Positions 57,085 to 64,000 of a stretch of 64,000 bases of DNA are shown here, one piece after another. The stretch's first letter is position 1. Each line of letters starts with the position of its first letter. Below the pieces are notes generated by a model, which had not been told where the DNA came from, searched no databases, and was given only the letters and a program-made list of their open reading frames with translations. The stretch is taken from contig CP179198.1 of assembly GCA_051201585.1 (NCBI GenBank), positions 2,604,001-2,668,000 on the forward strand. Reading direction: 5' to 3'. Both the position numbers and the translations under genes were made by a program. This stretch comes from UBA868 sp016776875. Its GTDB lineage: Bacteria > Pseudomonadota > Gammaproteobacteria > Arenicellales > UBA868.

Positions 57085-59124
57085 ATGAAACTAGCGCTTT
57101 GCCTCTATAAGTATTTCCCGTATGGCGGTCTTCAACGCGATTTTCTTCGAATTTTAAAAGAATGCCAGAGTCGGGGTCACGAGGTGTCCGTTTATACCTC
57201 GGAGTGGCAAGGTGAAAAACCAGAAAACATTCAGTTAAATGTGCTCAAATCAAGTCGAGTCGGTGGCAATCATGTGCGGGATCGTCGCTTCTTTAACCAG
57301 ATGCAAAAAGCAACGAAGCAAGCGCACTTCGACGCGATTGTGGGCTTCAACAAGATGCCTGGATTGGATGTCTACTACGGAGCGGACTTCTGCTATCTCG
57401 GGCGCACGGCGCCCCAGTACGGCCCATTTTATCGTCTCACCCCGCGCTATCATCACCTTTACACCTTCGAGCGGGCCGTTTTTAGTCGAGACAGTCGAAC
57501 CGAAATTCTCTCACTCTCGGAGCGGGAGAAATCCGTCTATCAGCAGTACTACGGTACACCCGAAGAACGGTTCCATTTGCTGCCGCCAACGCTGGATTTA
57601 GATCGCCGACCCATCGCTGACCGGCAACGGGTCAGCGCAAGACTGCGTAACGAGCTTGGCGTCACTGCATCTGATGTGCTTTTGTTATTCGTCGGTTCAG
57701 GGTTTAAAACAAAAGGTCTCGATCGTGCCATCGTCGCACTTGCAAGCCTACCCCAAGACGCCTTGGATAAAACCCATCTGATTGTCGTCGGCCAGGATCA
57801 ACCAACGCCCTACTTAAGGCTAGCACGCAAGCTAGGGGTGGGGGAACGAATTAAGTTTCTGGGCGGTCGAATGGATATTCCCGAACTACTTGCCGCTGGC
57901 GATTTACTCATTCACCCGGCCTATATGGAGAACACCGGCACCATTTTGCTCGAAGCCATCGCCGCTGGCCTACCCGTTATCGCGACCGATGTCTGCGGCT
58001 ATGCCGGCCATATCAAAAAAGCCGATGCGGGTGCTGTTTTGCCTTCTCCTTTCGATCAAAAATTACTCAACAAAAATCTCAATGACGCGCTGATTACAAG
58101 CACTCGGGAACACTGGTCGACCAACGGCTTAAGCTATGGCGCCCAGTCAAGCCTCTATCACATGCCCCAAACCGCGGCGAACGCCATTGAATCCATTGTT
58201 CTGAAAAACAAGCGATCACGAACTGAATCTGAAAATGCGACTGTGGAGCCGTGGGTATACCTGCGCCACGATCTTGAAAGACTGGGTCAATTTGACCAAA
58301 TTATGTCGCTTGACGGCGAAATCTTTCGCGAGGCGCCAGGACGGAAAACCGTCCGGTTCAAAAAAAATCAACGAAATTACTTTTTAAAAACGCACACCGG
58401 AGTGGGATGGCAAGAGATTCTCAAAAATCTCTCCTATTTGCGTTTGCCCGTCCTCGGCGCAATGAATGAGTGGCACGGCGCGCACCATTTACAACGACTG
58501 GGTATCGGCACCCTGAGTATCGCGGGCTATGGGACCGCAAGCGGCAATCCGGCTCGCCGCCAATCATTTATCATCACCGATGAGATCACGAACGCACAAA
58601 GTCTCGAAGAATTTTGTAGTCACTGGAAACAAAATCCGCCGAGACGCCCACATGACGTTCGATTCAAACGCTGGCTCATCCAGCAGCTTGCGCAAACCGC
58701 CCGGCAACTCCATCACAGCGGCGCTAACCATCGAGATTTTTATCTCGTTCATTTTTTACTCCAGCCCGGGTTTGAGAATGGACACATCAGCGCGGATAAG
58801 AGTCGCTTGGCCGTTATCGACCTGCACCGCATGCAGCTGCGGCGAAACACACCAAAGCGATGGCGAATCAAAGATGTGGCAGGCCTGCACTACTCCAGCA
58901 TGGATCTTGGCCTGACGCGCCGTGACTTACTCCGATTTATGAAAATCTATACACAAAGTCCTTTGCGAGAAACGCTCGGCCAGAAGTCAGACTTCTGGCC
59001 GCGAGTAAATCGTCGGGCTCTTCGCCTGTATCAGACAGAACAGCGTCGATCGCCATCTGTGAAACTGGCGGCCCAATCAACGCCTGTCAAGAACCATCAT
59101 CCGGACCGAGTCAGGAGCGTGTGA
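57085..59124 (+). CDS. Fused LPS core glycosyltransferase (WaaG) and heptose kinase (WaaP)
   Basis: A 679-residue fusion. Residues 1-375 are a GT4 WaaG: LYKYFPYGGLQRDFLRIL, IVGFNKMPGLDVYYGADFCY, LLFVGSGFKTKGLDRAI, HPAYMENTGTILLEAIAAGLPV. Residues about 390-640 are a WaaP/RfaP heptose kinase: VRFKKNQRNYFLKTHTGVGW (phosphate loop Lys), GANHRDFYLVHFLL (catalytic Asp) and LAVIDLHRMQLR. In E. coli and Pseudomonas these are separate adjacent genes. Linking sugar addition and phosphorylation of heptose I in one chain is sensible. ATG 57085. The next gene overlaps the stop by 4 nt. Confidence 0.92.
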   Translation: MKLALCLYKYFPYGGLQRDFLRILKECQSRGHEVSVYTSEWQGEKPENIQLNVLKSSRVGGNHVRDRRFFNQMQKATKQAHFDAIVGFNKMPGLDVYYGADFCYLGRTAPQYGPFYRLTPRYHHLYTFERAVFSRDSRTEILSLSEREKSVYQQYYGTPEERFHLLPPTLDLDRRPIADRQRVSARLRNELGVTASDVLLLFVGSGFKTKGLDRAIVALASLPQDALDKTHLIVVGQDQPTPYLRLARKLGVGERIKFLGGRMDIPELLAAGDLLIHPAYMENTGTILLEAIAAGLPVIATDVCGYAGHIKKADAGAVLPSPFDQKLLNKNLNDALITSTREHWSTNGLSYGAQSSLYHMPQTAANAIESIVLKNKRSRTESENATVEPWVYLRHDLERLGQFDQIMSLDGEIFREAPGRKTVRFKKNQRNYFLKTHTGVGWQEILKNLSYLRLPVLGAMNEWHGAHHLQRLGIGTLSIAGYGTASGNPARRQSFIITDEITNAQSLEEFCSHWKQNPPRRPHDVRFKRWLIQQLAQTARQLHHSGANHRDFYLVHFLLQPGFENGHISADKSRLAVIDLHRMQLRRNTPKRWRIKDVAGLHYSSMDLGLTRRDLLRFMKIYTQSPLRETLGQKSDFWPRVNRRALRLYQTEQRRSPSVKLAAQSTPVKNHHPDRVRSV

Positions 59125-59891
59125 CGGTACGTTATCCCACCAACGCCCGGAACACATTTTCACGCTTAAGTGAAGACGTGGCGGAATGGCAGCACGGCAA
59201 TCTTTTCGGACATTTTTTTTCCCGCCATTATTCTCCACTTTTAGAGCATCTTCTTAAATATCCTGATGCGCCATTTTCGGATCCCGATGCCTGCATGCTC
59301 AAAGCCGATAGAAAAACGGTGCTCGCGTTAACCTCTTTTGACGGCAAACAATTCGTAGTCAAACGTTACAACGTCGCAAATATTTTTCATCGCATCCGAC
59401 TCGCTTTTCAAAGCTCACGGGCAAAAAACAACTTCGCTTTTGCAAAACTGCTCGGTGAAATCGGCGTTCCCTCCCTCAAACCGGTGGCTTGGGTTCAGGA
59501 GCGTGTTCATGGCCTGCGGGCGCGATCATGGTTTATCTATGAACACATTGATGACGAGATGAGCGCTTGCTCGCTCACTGACCAGTCGGATATTAACGTT
59601 ATCGATCACGCGCTTTCCCAAATGACCCAAAATCTGGTGGTCATGCGCAACCATCGGATCTCTCATGGCGACATGAAGCCGCCAAACCTGCTACACACCC
59701 ACAATGGCGCTGTCCTGATTGATCTTGATGCCATGCGACAACACAAATCCCAGCACCAGTACGATCGCGCGCTTGGCAAAGATATCTCCCGCTGGATGCG
59801 ATGGTGGCGCTCGGATAATCCGCAACCGCTGATCAGTCAAAAATCAGAAAAAATGCTTAAAGATGCAGGTTTTGAGTTGCCCGGCAGCTAA
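59121..59891 (+). CDS. LPS kinase-like (Kdo/WaaP family) protein
   Basis: A 256-residue protein kinase-fold protein. The GTG start overlaps the waaG-waaP stop by 4 nt. Seen: FVVKRYNVANIFHRIR (ATP Lys), GVPSLKPVAWVQER, SHGDMKPPNLLHTHNGAVLID with catalytic Asp and metal-binding Asn, and GKDISRWMRWW. It resembles the WaaP/InaA/PA5008-type kinases encoded after waaP in Pseudomonas. The sugar target (heptose or Kdo) cannot be read. Last gene of the LPS run; convergent and overlapping by 4 nt with the next gene. Confidence 0.85.
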   Translation: MTVRYPTNARNTFSRLSEDVAEWQHGNLFGHFFSRHYSPLLEHLLKYPDAPFSDPDACMLKADRKTVLALTSFDGKQFVVKRYNVANIFHRIRLAFQSSRAKNNFAFAKLLGEIGVPSLKPVAWVQERVHGLRARSWFIYEHIDDEMSACSLTDQSDINVIDHALSQMTQNLVVMRNHRISHGDMKPPNLLHTHNGAVLIDLDAMRQHKSQHQYDRALGKDISRWMRWWRSDNPQPLISQKSEKMLKDAGFELPGS

Positions 59892-60715
59892 TTTTCGGAG
59901 TGATTAAATCGGATACGAGCGGCGAAAAAAGGATGGTCTGAAGGGCCGACGGGGGTCGACCATGCCTGTTCAACATCGAGACCCCGAACCAGAATCATAT
60001 CGACCCGGCGCGTATCACTTTCAATACTCGACAGCGCATCAACTGCGTCACCGGGAATCAGCCTTGTCATCGCGGGGTGACTCATTGCGGCATTGAAATC
60101 GCCCATCAAAATCGCTCGCGGATAACGTTTAAATGCCGCCATGACGGCCTCTAGCGGCCGCTCCCCTTCCGAGGGTTTTGAAAGATGCGTATTCAGAATA
60201 TGAAAGCTGCCCCCGGGTGAACAAAACCGATAGACGGAAAAATTTCGATGCGCGCGACCTGTCGATGGGAATAATGGTGTTGTCCACCAATTCTTGATCG
60301 GATAAGCACTCACAAGCGCATTGCCTCGCTGCGGAAAAAAAAGAAGCTTGCGGGTGGGCGTAAAATGCCCCACGCGCTGAAGGATCATACTCAGGAGTTT
60401 CGCCTGATCGCGCCAGCGAAAGATACGGGTCCCCTCTACTTCCTGAAGCGCCACAATATCGCAATCGCGAATCACCGCCGCTATCCGACTCAAATCTTTT
60501 TGACCATCCACTCCCTTGGCGCGGTGGATGTTATAGGTGCCTACCGTGAACGTCTCGCTCCCGTTTAGAAGCGAATCCGCTCCTGTTGATAATGACTCAC
60601 CGGCCCGTGCCTTTAAGGGCCAGGCACGAGTGGCGAGAAAAAGTACCGCCAATAGCAATACAATCAGGAAAATTATCACCAACATTATCAGGGCGTTCTC
60701 GGGCTCATCCGTCAA
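59888..60715 (-). CDS. Endonuclease/exonuclease/phosphatase family protein, membrane-anchored
   Basis: A 275-residue protein with an N-terminal helix (IMLVIIFLIVLLLAVLFLAT) and an EEP catalytic domain: VGTYNIHRAKGVDG, IVALQEVEGT (metal Glu), ILNTHLSKPSEGERPLEA, ILMGDFNAAMSHPAM and VGPSDHPFFAARI (catalytic Asp-His). The substrate may be DNA, a phospholipid head group or a phosphosugar; the membrane anchor makes a lipid or periplasmic substrate possible. All catalytic motifs intact. Confidence 0.85.
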   Translation of the reverse strand: MTDEPENALIMLVIIFLIVLLLAVLFLATRAWPLKARAGESLSTGADSLLNGSETFTVGTYNIHRAKGVDGQKDLSRIAAVIRDCDIVALQEVEGTRIFRWRDQAKLLSMILQRVGHFTPTRKLLFFPQRGNALVSAYPIKNWWTTPLFPSTGRAHRNFSVYRFCSPGGSFHILNTHLSKPSEGERPLEAVMAAFKRYPRAILMGDFNAAMSHPAMTRLIPGDAVDALSSIESDTRRVDMILVRGLDVEQAWSTPVGPSDHPFFAARIRFNHSEN

Positions 60716-60877
60716 AAAAAATCAGCGTAACGTCAACGGGTCTGGGTTGACTATACTTATTTGTCACATTCAGAAGTCACGCAACGTCCGCGACAAGTGG
60801 CTTCACTAAGATACCGATAATTTAAACGATCCGGCGCGCATTTTAACGAGCCACCATCTCTTACGGAAAACATCAAC

Positions 60878-61852
60878 ATGAAAACCGCTTTTGCCAGTGA
60901 CACCCGGTTTATGGATCATGACACCGGTATTGGGCATCCTGAGCGTCCCGCCCGATTTTCACACACGTTAGCGCATCTCGAGAGGAAACCCTGGTTCCCG
61001 TCTTTGCACATGATGAGTGGCGTCACGTGCAATCTTGATCAAATTTCATCTATGCACGATGAAGGGCTCATCCATCGTGCGCAGACCAGTTGCGCACAAG
61101 GGCTTTCTTATCTGGATTCGCCAGACGTCGTGATTAGTCCCGACTCTTTTGAGATTGCGCGCCTCGCGGTGGGTACGGTCCTTTCGTTAAGCGATGCAAT
61201 CGTCAGTGGTCAAGTGAATAACGGGTTTGCATTAATTCGCCCGCCGGGTCACCACGCCGAACGAAATGAAGCACTGGGCTTCTGTCTTTTCAATAATATT
61301 GCCATTACCGCCCGATATCTCCAGCAACAACACGGCCTCGACAGAATCCTGATTGTGGATTGGGATGTGCACCATGGCAATGGCACGCAACACTTATTTG
61401 AAGAAGACCCCAGCGTTTTTTTTATCAGCACGCATCAATATCCTCACTACCCCGGCACCGGATCACGCTCGGAAAACGGCATAGGCGCAGGACAGGGCGC
61501 AACGCTCAACTGTCCAATGAACGCCGGCACGGGCGATGATGATTACCGGGACGCATTCCGCGAAAAAATATTGCCGGCGATACATAATTTCAAACCTGAC
61601 ATGATCTTGATCTCCGCAGGATTTGATGCGCATCGCGCGGATCCCCTGGGCAGCATCAACCTGAGCAGCGAACACTACGCCTGGATGACCACCCGATTGA
61701 TGGAATGTGCAGATCAATACTGTCAGGGGCGAATTTTATCCGCGCTTGAGGGAGGTTACGACTTAGACGCCCTTGCCGAAAGCGTGGGCATTCACCTCGC
61801 GACCCTGAACGAACAGCCCGCAATTATCAAATCCTCAAAAGACAATGTCTAA
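60878..61852 (+). CDS. Histone deacetylase family hydrolase
   Basis: A 324-residue zinc hydrolase of the HDAC/acetylpolyamine amidohydrolase/AcuC superfamily. Seen: TGIGHPERPARFSHTLAHL, IRPPGHHAERNEALGFCLFNN (catalytic His pair), IVDWDVHHGNGTQHLF (zinc ligands D-x-H), STHQYPHYPGTG and LISAGFDAHRADPLGSI (third ligand), ALEGGYDLDAL. It removes acetyl groups from small amines or from proteins. Monocistronic. Whether it acts on the Lys-rich proteins encoded in this window is only a speculation. Confidence 0.92.
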   Translation: MKTAFASDTRFMDHDTGIGHPERPARFSHTLAHLERKPWFPSLHMMSGVTCNLDQISSMHDEGLIHRAQTSCAQGLSYLDSPDVVISPDSFEIARLAVGTVLSLSDAIVSGQVNNGFALIRPPGHHAERNEALGFCLFNNIAITARYLQQQHGLDRILIVDWDVHHGNGTQHLFEEDPSVFFISTHQYPHYPGTGSRSENGIGAGQGATLNCPMNAGTGDDDYRDAFREKILPAIHNFKPDMILISAGFDAHRADPLGSINLSSEHYAWMTTRLMECADQYCQGRILSALEGGYDLDALAESVGIHLATLNEQPAIIKSSKDNV

Positions 61853-62793
61853 ACCTTAATCAGCGCAAGAACAACGGAAAGCGTCACAAGCGAAACCCCC
61901 ATACTGATCACAGCCGCGCTACCCGCCAGAGGCTGGGCACACTTATACCGTTCGGCGAAAAGATAGCCATTAATCCCAACCGGAAGTGCCGCCATCACGA
62001 CCATCACCGCCTGCCAAAGATAAGGTAGGCCAAGCCACTTGGCCACTTGCCAGACCAATAGCGGCAACAGTACGTTTTTCACCACCACGATAACGGCAAC
62101 AGATCGAAGCACGCCCCGAATCGGATAGAAGCTTAACGCAGCGCCCACGGTAAATAGCGCCGCAGGACCTGCCGACTGGCCGATGAGATCAAGAGACGTG
62201 ACTAACGCTGGCGGTAACGTGACTCCGGCAATATTAATCGCTGCGCCAAGTCCGATGCCCAATAAAAATTGATTACGGATCACGCTCTTAAGGACGGGCC
62301 ATTGCATCGGGTCGCGATGTTCGCGGGCACGGGCACGCTCTTGAATCAAAATCATAATCGGAAAGAAAAGCGGTGCCTGCAAAGCGACCAGGATGAAAAG
62401 CGGGACCGTAGCCTCATCGCCAAAAGCCATTAAAACTAAAGGGATCCCCAGGGGAATAAAATTTCCATAGCTGGCACAAAATGCAAAAACGCCCGCTGTC
62501 GCGTTATCCCGCAGCCAGAACCGGGCCACGAAAAAAATACTGATCAACAGTCCAATTGCGCATCCGAAATATCCAATCACACCCCGCCAGGGAAGCATCT
62601 CGGGAAGCGTCACCACGCTCATCGATTTAAATAGCAGCAAAGGAACAGCAATATTGAATACGTAAATCGACAGTCCCTGAACAGACGACTCACCGATCCA
62701 GCGGCGGATACCCACACCATAGCCGAGCGCAATGACCATAAAAATCGGCAATACGACTTCAACTACTGAGGGGAGGATCATCATTTGAGCCAT
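61849..62793 (-). CDS. AEC family transporter (auxin efflux carrier-like)
   Basis: A 314-residue inner membrane protein with about ten hydrophobic helices in two halves: VLPIFMVIALGYGVGIRRWIG at the start, IYVFNIAVPLLLFKSM, FCASYGNFIPLGIPLVLMAFG in the first half, and GAALSFYPIRGVL, MVVMAALPVGINGYLFAERY, VSLVTLSVVLALI in the second. The N-P-x-A/P helix breaks are typical of AEC transporters for organic acids such as malate. The substrate is not predictable. It overlaps the HDAC gene end by 4 nt on the other strand. Confidence 0.9.
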   Translation of the reverse strand: MAQMMILPSVVEVVLPIFMVIALGYGVGIRRWIGESSVQGLSIYVFNIAVPLLLFKSMSVVTLPEMLPWRGVIGYFGCAIGLLISIFFVARFWLRDNATAGVFAFCASYGNFIPLGIPLVLMAFGDEATVPLFILVALQAPLFFPIMILIQERARAREHRDPMQWPVLKSVIRNQFLLGIGLGAAINIAGVTLPPALVTSLDLIGQSAGPAALFTVGAALSFYPIRGVLRSVAVIVVVKNVLLPLLVWQVAKWLGLPYLWQAVMVVMAALPVGINGYLFAERYKCAQPLAGSAAVISMGVSLVTLSVVLALIKV

Positions 62794-62864
62794 ACGCTTC
62801 CAGATTCGCCCGGCGCTATCCCGACCTCAGGTGGTAAAAGCGCGATGAGTACCGTTAAGTTCAT

Positions 62865-62893
62865 TTGCCTTGATTATGCCTAAGCGGTAAATT
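62865..62893 (+). promoter_or_regulatory. Candidate promoter of the T-box/ileS transcript
   Basis: TTGCCT (62865-62870), 17 nt, TAAATT (62888-62893), each 4 of 6 consensus bases. It would start RNA near 62900, about 40 nt before the T-box structure; a small ATGCC/GGCAT hairpin (62904-62922) would lie at the 5' end. Weak evidence. Confidence 0.35.
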
Positions 62894-62942
62894 AGCGGTT
62901 ATCGATGCCTTTTTTGGGGCATGTTGATATTGGGCGTTGAAA

Positions 62943-63178
62943 GGGAAGAGTAACTGGAGAAACTCGCGCATCGAGAGACCGGGGGAGCTGAAATCCCCGG
63001 GCCGAGTGCCGGCGAAAATCACCCTGGAGCCGCTGACCGAACCGCTTCGTTGTTCCAAGCGCAATAGACTCAGCCGAGACACCCGCGAAAAGGGTGCGGA
63101 GCAGGAAATTGTTCCAAGACCAAAGCAAATCGTTGCTTGGTGAAGCCGGGTGGTACCGCGCGCGAATTACTCTTCCCC
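62943..63178 (+). ncRNA. T-box leader (isoleucine, AUC specifier) upstream of ileS
   Basis: The 3' part holds CGGGTGGTACCGCG at 63147-63160, 13 of 14 bases of the known T-box consensus AGGGTGGNACCGCG; its UGGU bulge pairs with the ACCA end of tRNA-Ile. The 5' part has the stem I marks GAGAG (62973-62977), a CCGGGG/CCCCGG hairpin with GCTG in its loop, and GGCGAAAATCACC, whose ATC (63018-63020) is in the specifier position and means Ile. A hairpin CCAAAGCAA/TTGCTTGG (63120-63140) precedes the T-box. GGGAAGAGTAA (62943-62953) and TTACTCTTCCC (63167-63177) are perfectly complementary and close the whole leader. No T-run follows, so translational control is possible. Structure not folded by computer. 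Confidence 0.88.
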
Positions 63179-63240
63179 GAGTGATTTCGAATCGCCCCGG
63201 AATTTAAACCCAAATGGGGTAAACCGAAAGCGCGACCAAT

Positions 63241-64000
63241 ATGAGTTTTAGTAAAGTTAATTCCCGTTATGACGGCCCTGCACTCGAGCAGCAGATCCTG
63301 GACTTCTGGCGAGCCGAAAATGTTTTCGCCCGTAGTCTGGCGCAAAGCGCCGACAGGCCGCTTTTTTCATTTAACGAGGGCCCCCCGACCGCCAACGGCA
63401 AACCAGGCATTCACCATGTCCTGGCGCGCAGTTTCAAGGATATCTATCCACGATTCAAAACCATGCGTGGTTTTCACGCCCCCCGAAAAGCAGGGTGGGA
63501 TACACATGGTCTGCCGGTTGAGCATGAGATCGAAAAAGAACTGGGCATCTTTGACAAAAAAGAAATCGAGAAACAAATTGGCGTAGAGGAATTTACCCGT
63601 CGCTGTCGCGAATCAGTCATGCGCTATATCGGCGATTGGGAAAAGATGACCGAGCGAATGGGCTTCTGGGTTGATCTCGAGCAGGCCTACTACACCCTGG
63701 ACAACCAGTATATTGAGTCTGTCTGGCATCTCCTGAAGACGATATGGGACAAGGGACTTATCCAGCAGGACTATAAAGTGGTGCCTTACGATCCTCGGAT
63801 CGGCGCGACGCTCTCATCCCATGAGGTCGCCCAGGGCTACAAAGAAACCGTGGATCCATCGATCACGGTCAGGTTTGAGCTGTTGGATGGCAGCGCAACC
63901 TTCCTCGTTTGGACCACAACCCCCTGGACACTGCCATCAAACCTTGCGCTCGCTGTGGGCGACAACATCGACTACGTTTATATTGAACTGGACGGGGAAA
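63241..64000 (+). CDS. ileS: Isoleucyl-tRNA synthetase, type 2 (3' end cut by window)
   Basis: ATG 63241 (MSFSKVNSRYDGPALEQQIL) is in frame to the window end, 253 residues visible. It has FNEGPPTANGKPGIHHVLA, the class I HIGH-region motif in its PPTANG type-2 form, AGWDTHGLPVEHEIEKELG and PYDPRIGATLSSHEVAQGY, then the start of the editing domain (LVWTTTPWTLPSNLALAV). The type-1 enzyme of most proteobacteria has FHDGPPYANG instead. Type 2 is related to eukaryotic and mupirocin-resistant enzymes. The gene lies 62 nt after the T-box leader; no strong Shine-Dalgarno is visible. The pair suggests acquisition from a T-box-bearing lineage. Confidence 0.96.
   Translation, partial: MSFSKVNSRYDGPALEQQILDFWRAENVFARSLAQSADRPLFSFNEGPPTANGKPGIHHVLARSFKDIYPRFKTMRGFHAPRKAGWDTHGLPVEHEIEKELGIFDKKEIEKQIGVEEFTRRCRESVMRYIGDWEKMTERMGFWVDLEQAYYTLDNQYIESVWHLLKTIWDKGLIQQDYKVVPYDPRIGATLSSHEVAQGYKETVDPSITVRFELLDGSATFLVWTTTPWTLPSNLALAVGDNIDYVYIELDGE

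Overview
The window looks like a chromosomal segment of a gammaproteobacterium with about 50% G+C. The evidence is the gene order and family types: dusB-fis, a glnE-ilvE-zinc finger-waaF core, the waaA/waaF/waaG/waaP lipopolysaccharide set, ubiE-ubiJ, E. coli-type nadA, tsaC-hemF and purH-purD. I see no phage, IS element, CRISPR array, rRNA or tRNA. Aerobic life is suggested by hemF and the ubiquinone genes. A PPi-dependent phosphofructokinase and a CbbQ/CbbO-like pair hint at an autotrophic, possibly sulfur-oxidising, relative, but no Rubisco gene is present here.

Layout. 1-3900 (minus strand): ubiJ (cut by the window edge), ubiE, a DUF971 gene, hemB and adk, driven by a TTGACA-N16-TATAGT promoter; adk carries a long Lys/Ala repeat tail. 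4145-10489: PPi-PFK, cbbQ-like ATPase, mtnP, apt (frame-broken), a PGPGW membrane protein and a cbbO-like VWA protein. 10500-13628: class II ribonucleotide reductase (nrdJa, nrdJb) behind a promoter that carries two NrdR boxes. 13925-19324: a frame-broken glycosyltransferase, metY, a hydrolase and a PA14 protein. 19450-21600: groES-groEL with a perfect CIRCE element.

21753-31043 is an accessory, signalling-rich region: truncated globin plus diguanylate cyclase, an XRE regulator, a PAS-PAS-GGDEF-EAL protein ending in a LysR-type ligand-binding domain, a GspE/PilB-type ATPase with a probable MshEN c-di-GMP-binding N-terminus, a small exported protein, a membrane GGDEF protein and a type IV pilin. 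31096-45745 is mostly housekeeping: fxsA, dsbD with a doubled alpha domain, a TlpA-like thioredoxin, aroQ-accB-accC-prmA, dusB-fis, purH-purD, tsaC (apparent ATT start), hemF and waaA. 45950-46620 holds a histone H1-like gene with three identical one-base frame breaks, between a strong promoter and a clear terminator. 46636-62793: nadA, hemH, aroE, glnE, an archaeal-like ribH, ilvE, waaF, galE, a waaG-waaP fusion, a second LPS-kinase-like gene, a nuclease-family protein, an HDAC-family hydrolase and an AEC transporter.

The most unusual element is at 62943-63178: a T-box tRNA-sensing leader (T-box core, candidate AUC specifier, UGGU bulge) directly in front of a type-2 (PPTANG) ileS that runs off the window end. 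T-boxes are characteristic of Firmicutes and Actinobacteria and, to my knowledge, are not expected in Gammaproteobacteria, so the leader and ileS were probably acquired together. Several single-base homopolymer frame breaks (apt, glycosyltransferase, H1-like gene) may be assembly errors and are flagged as such.
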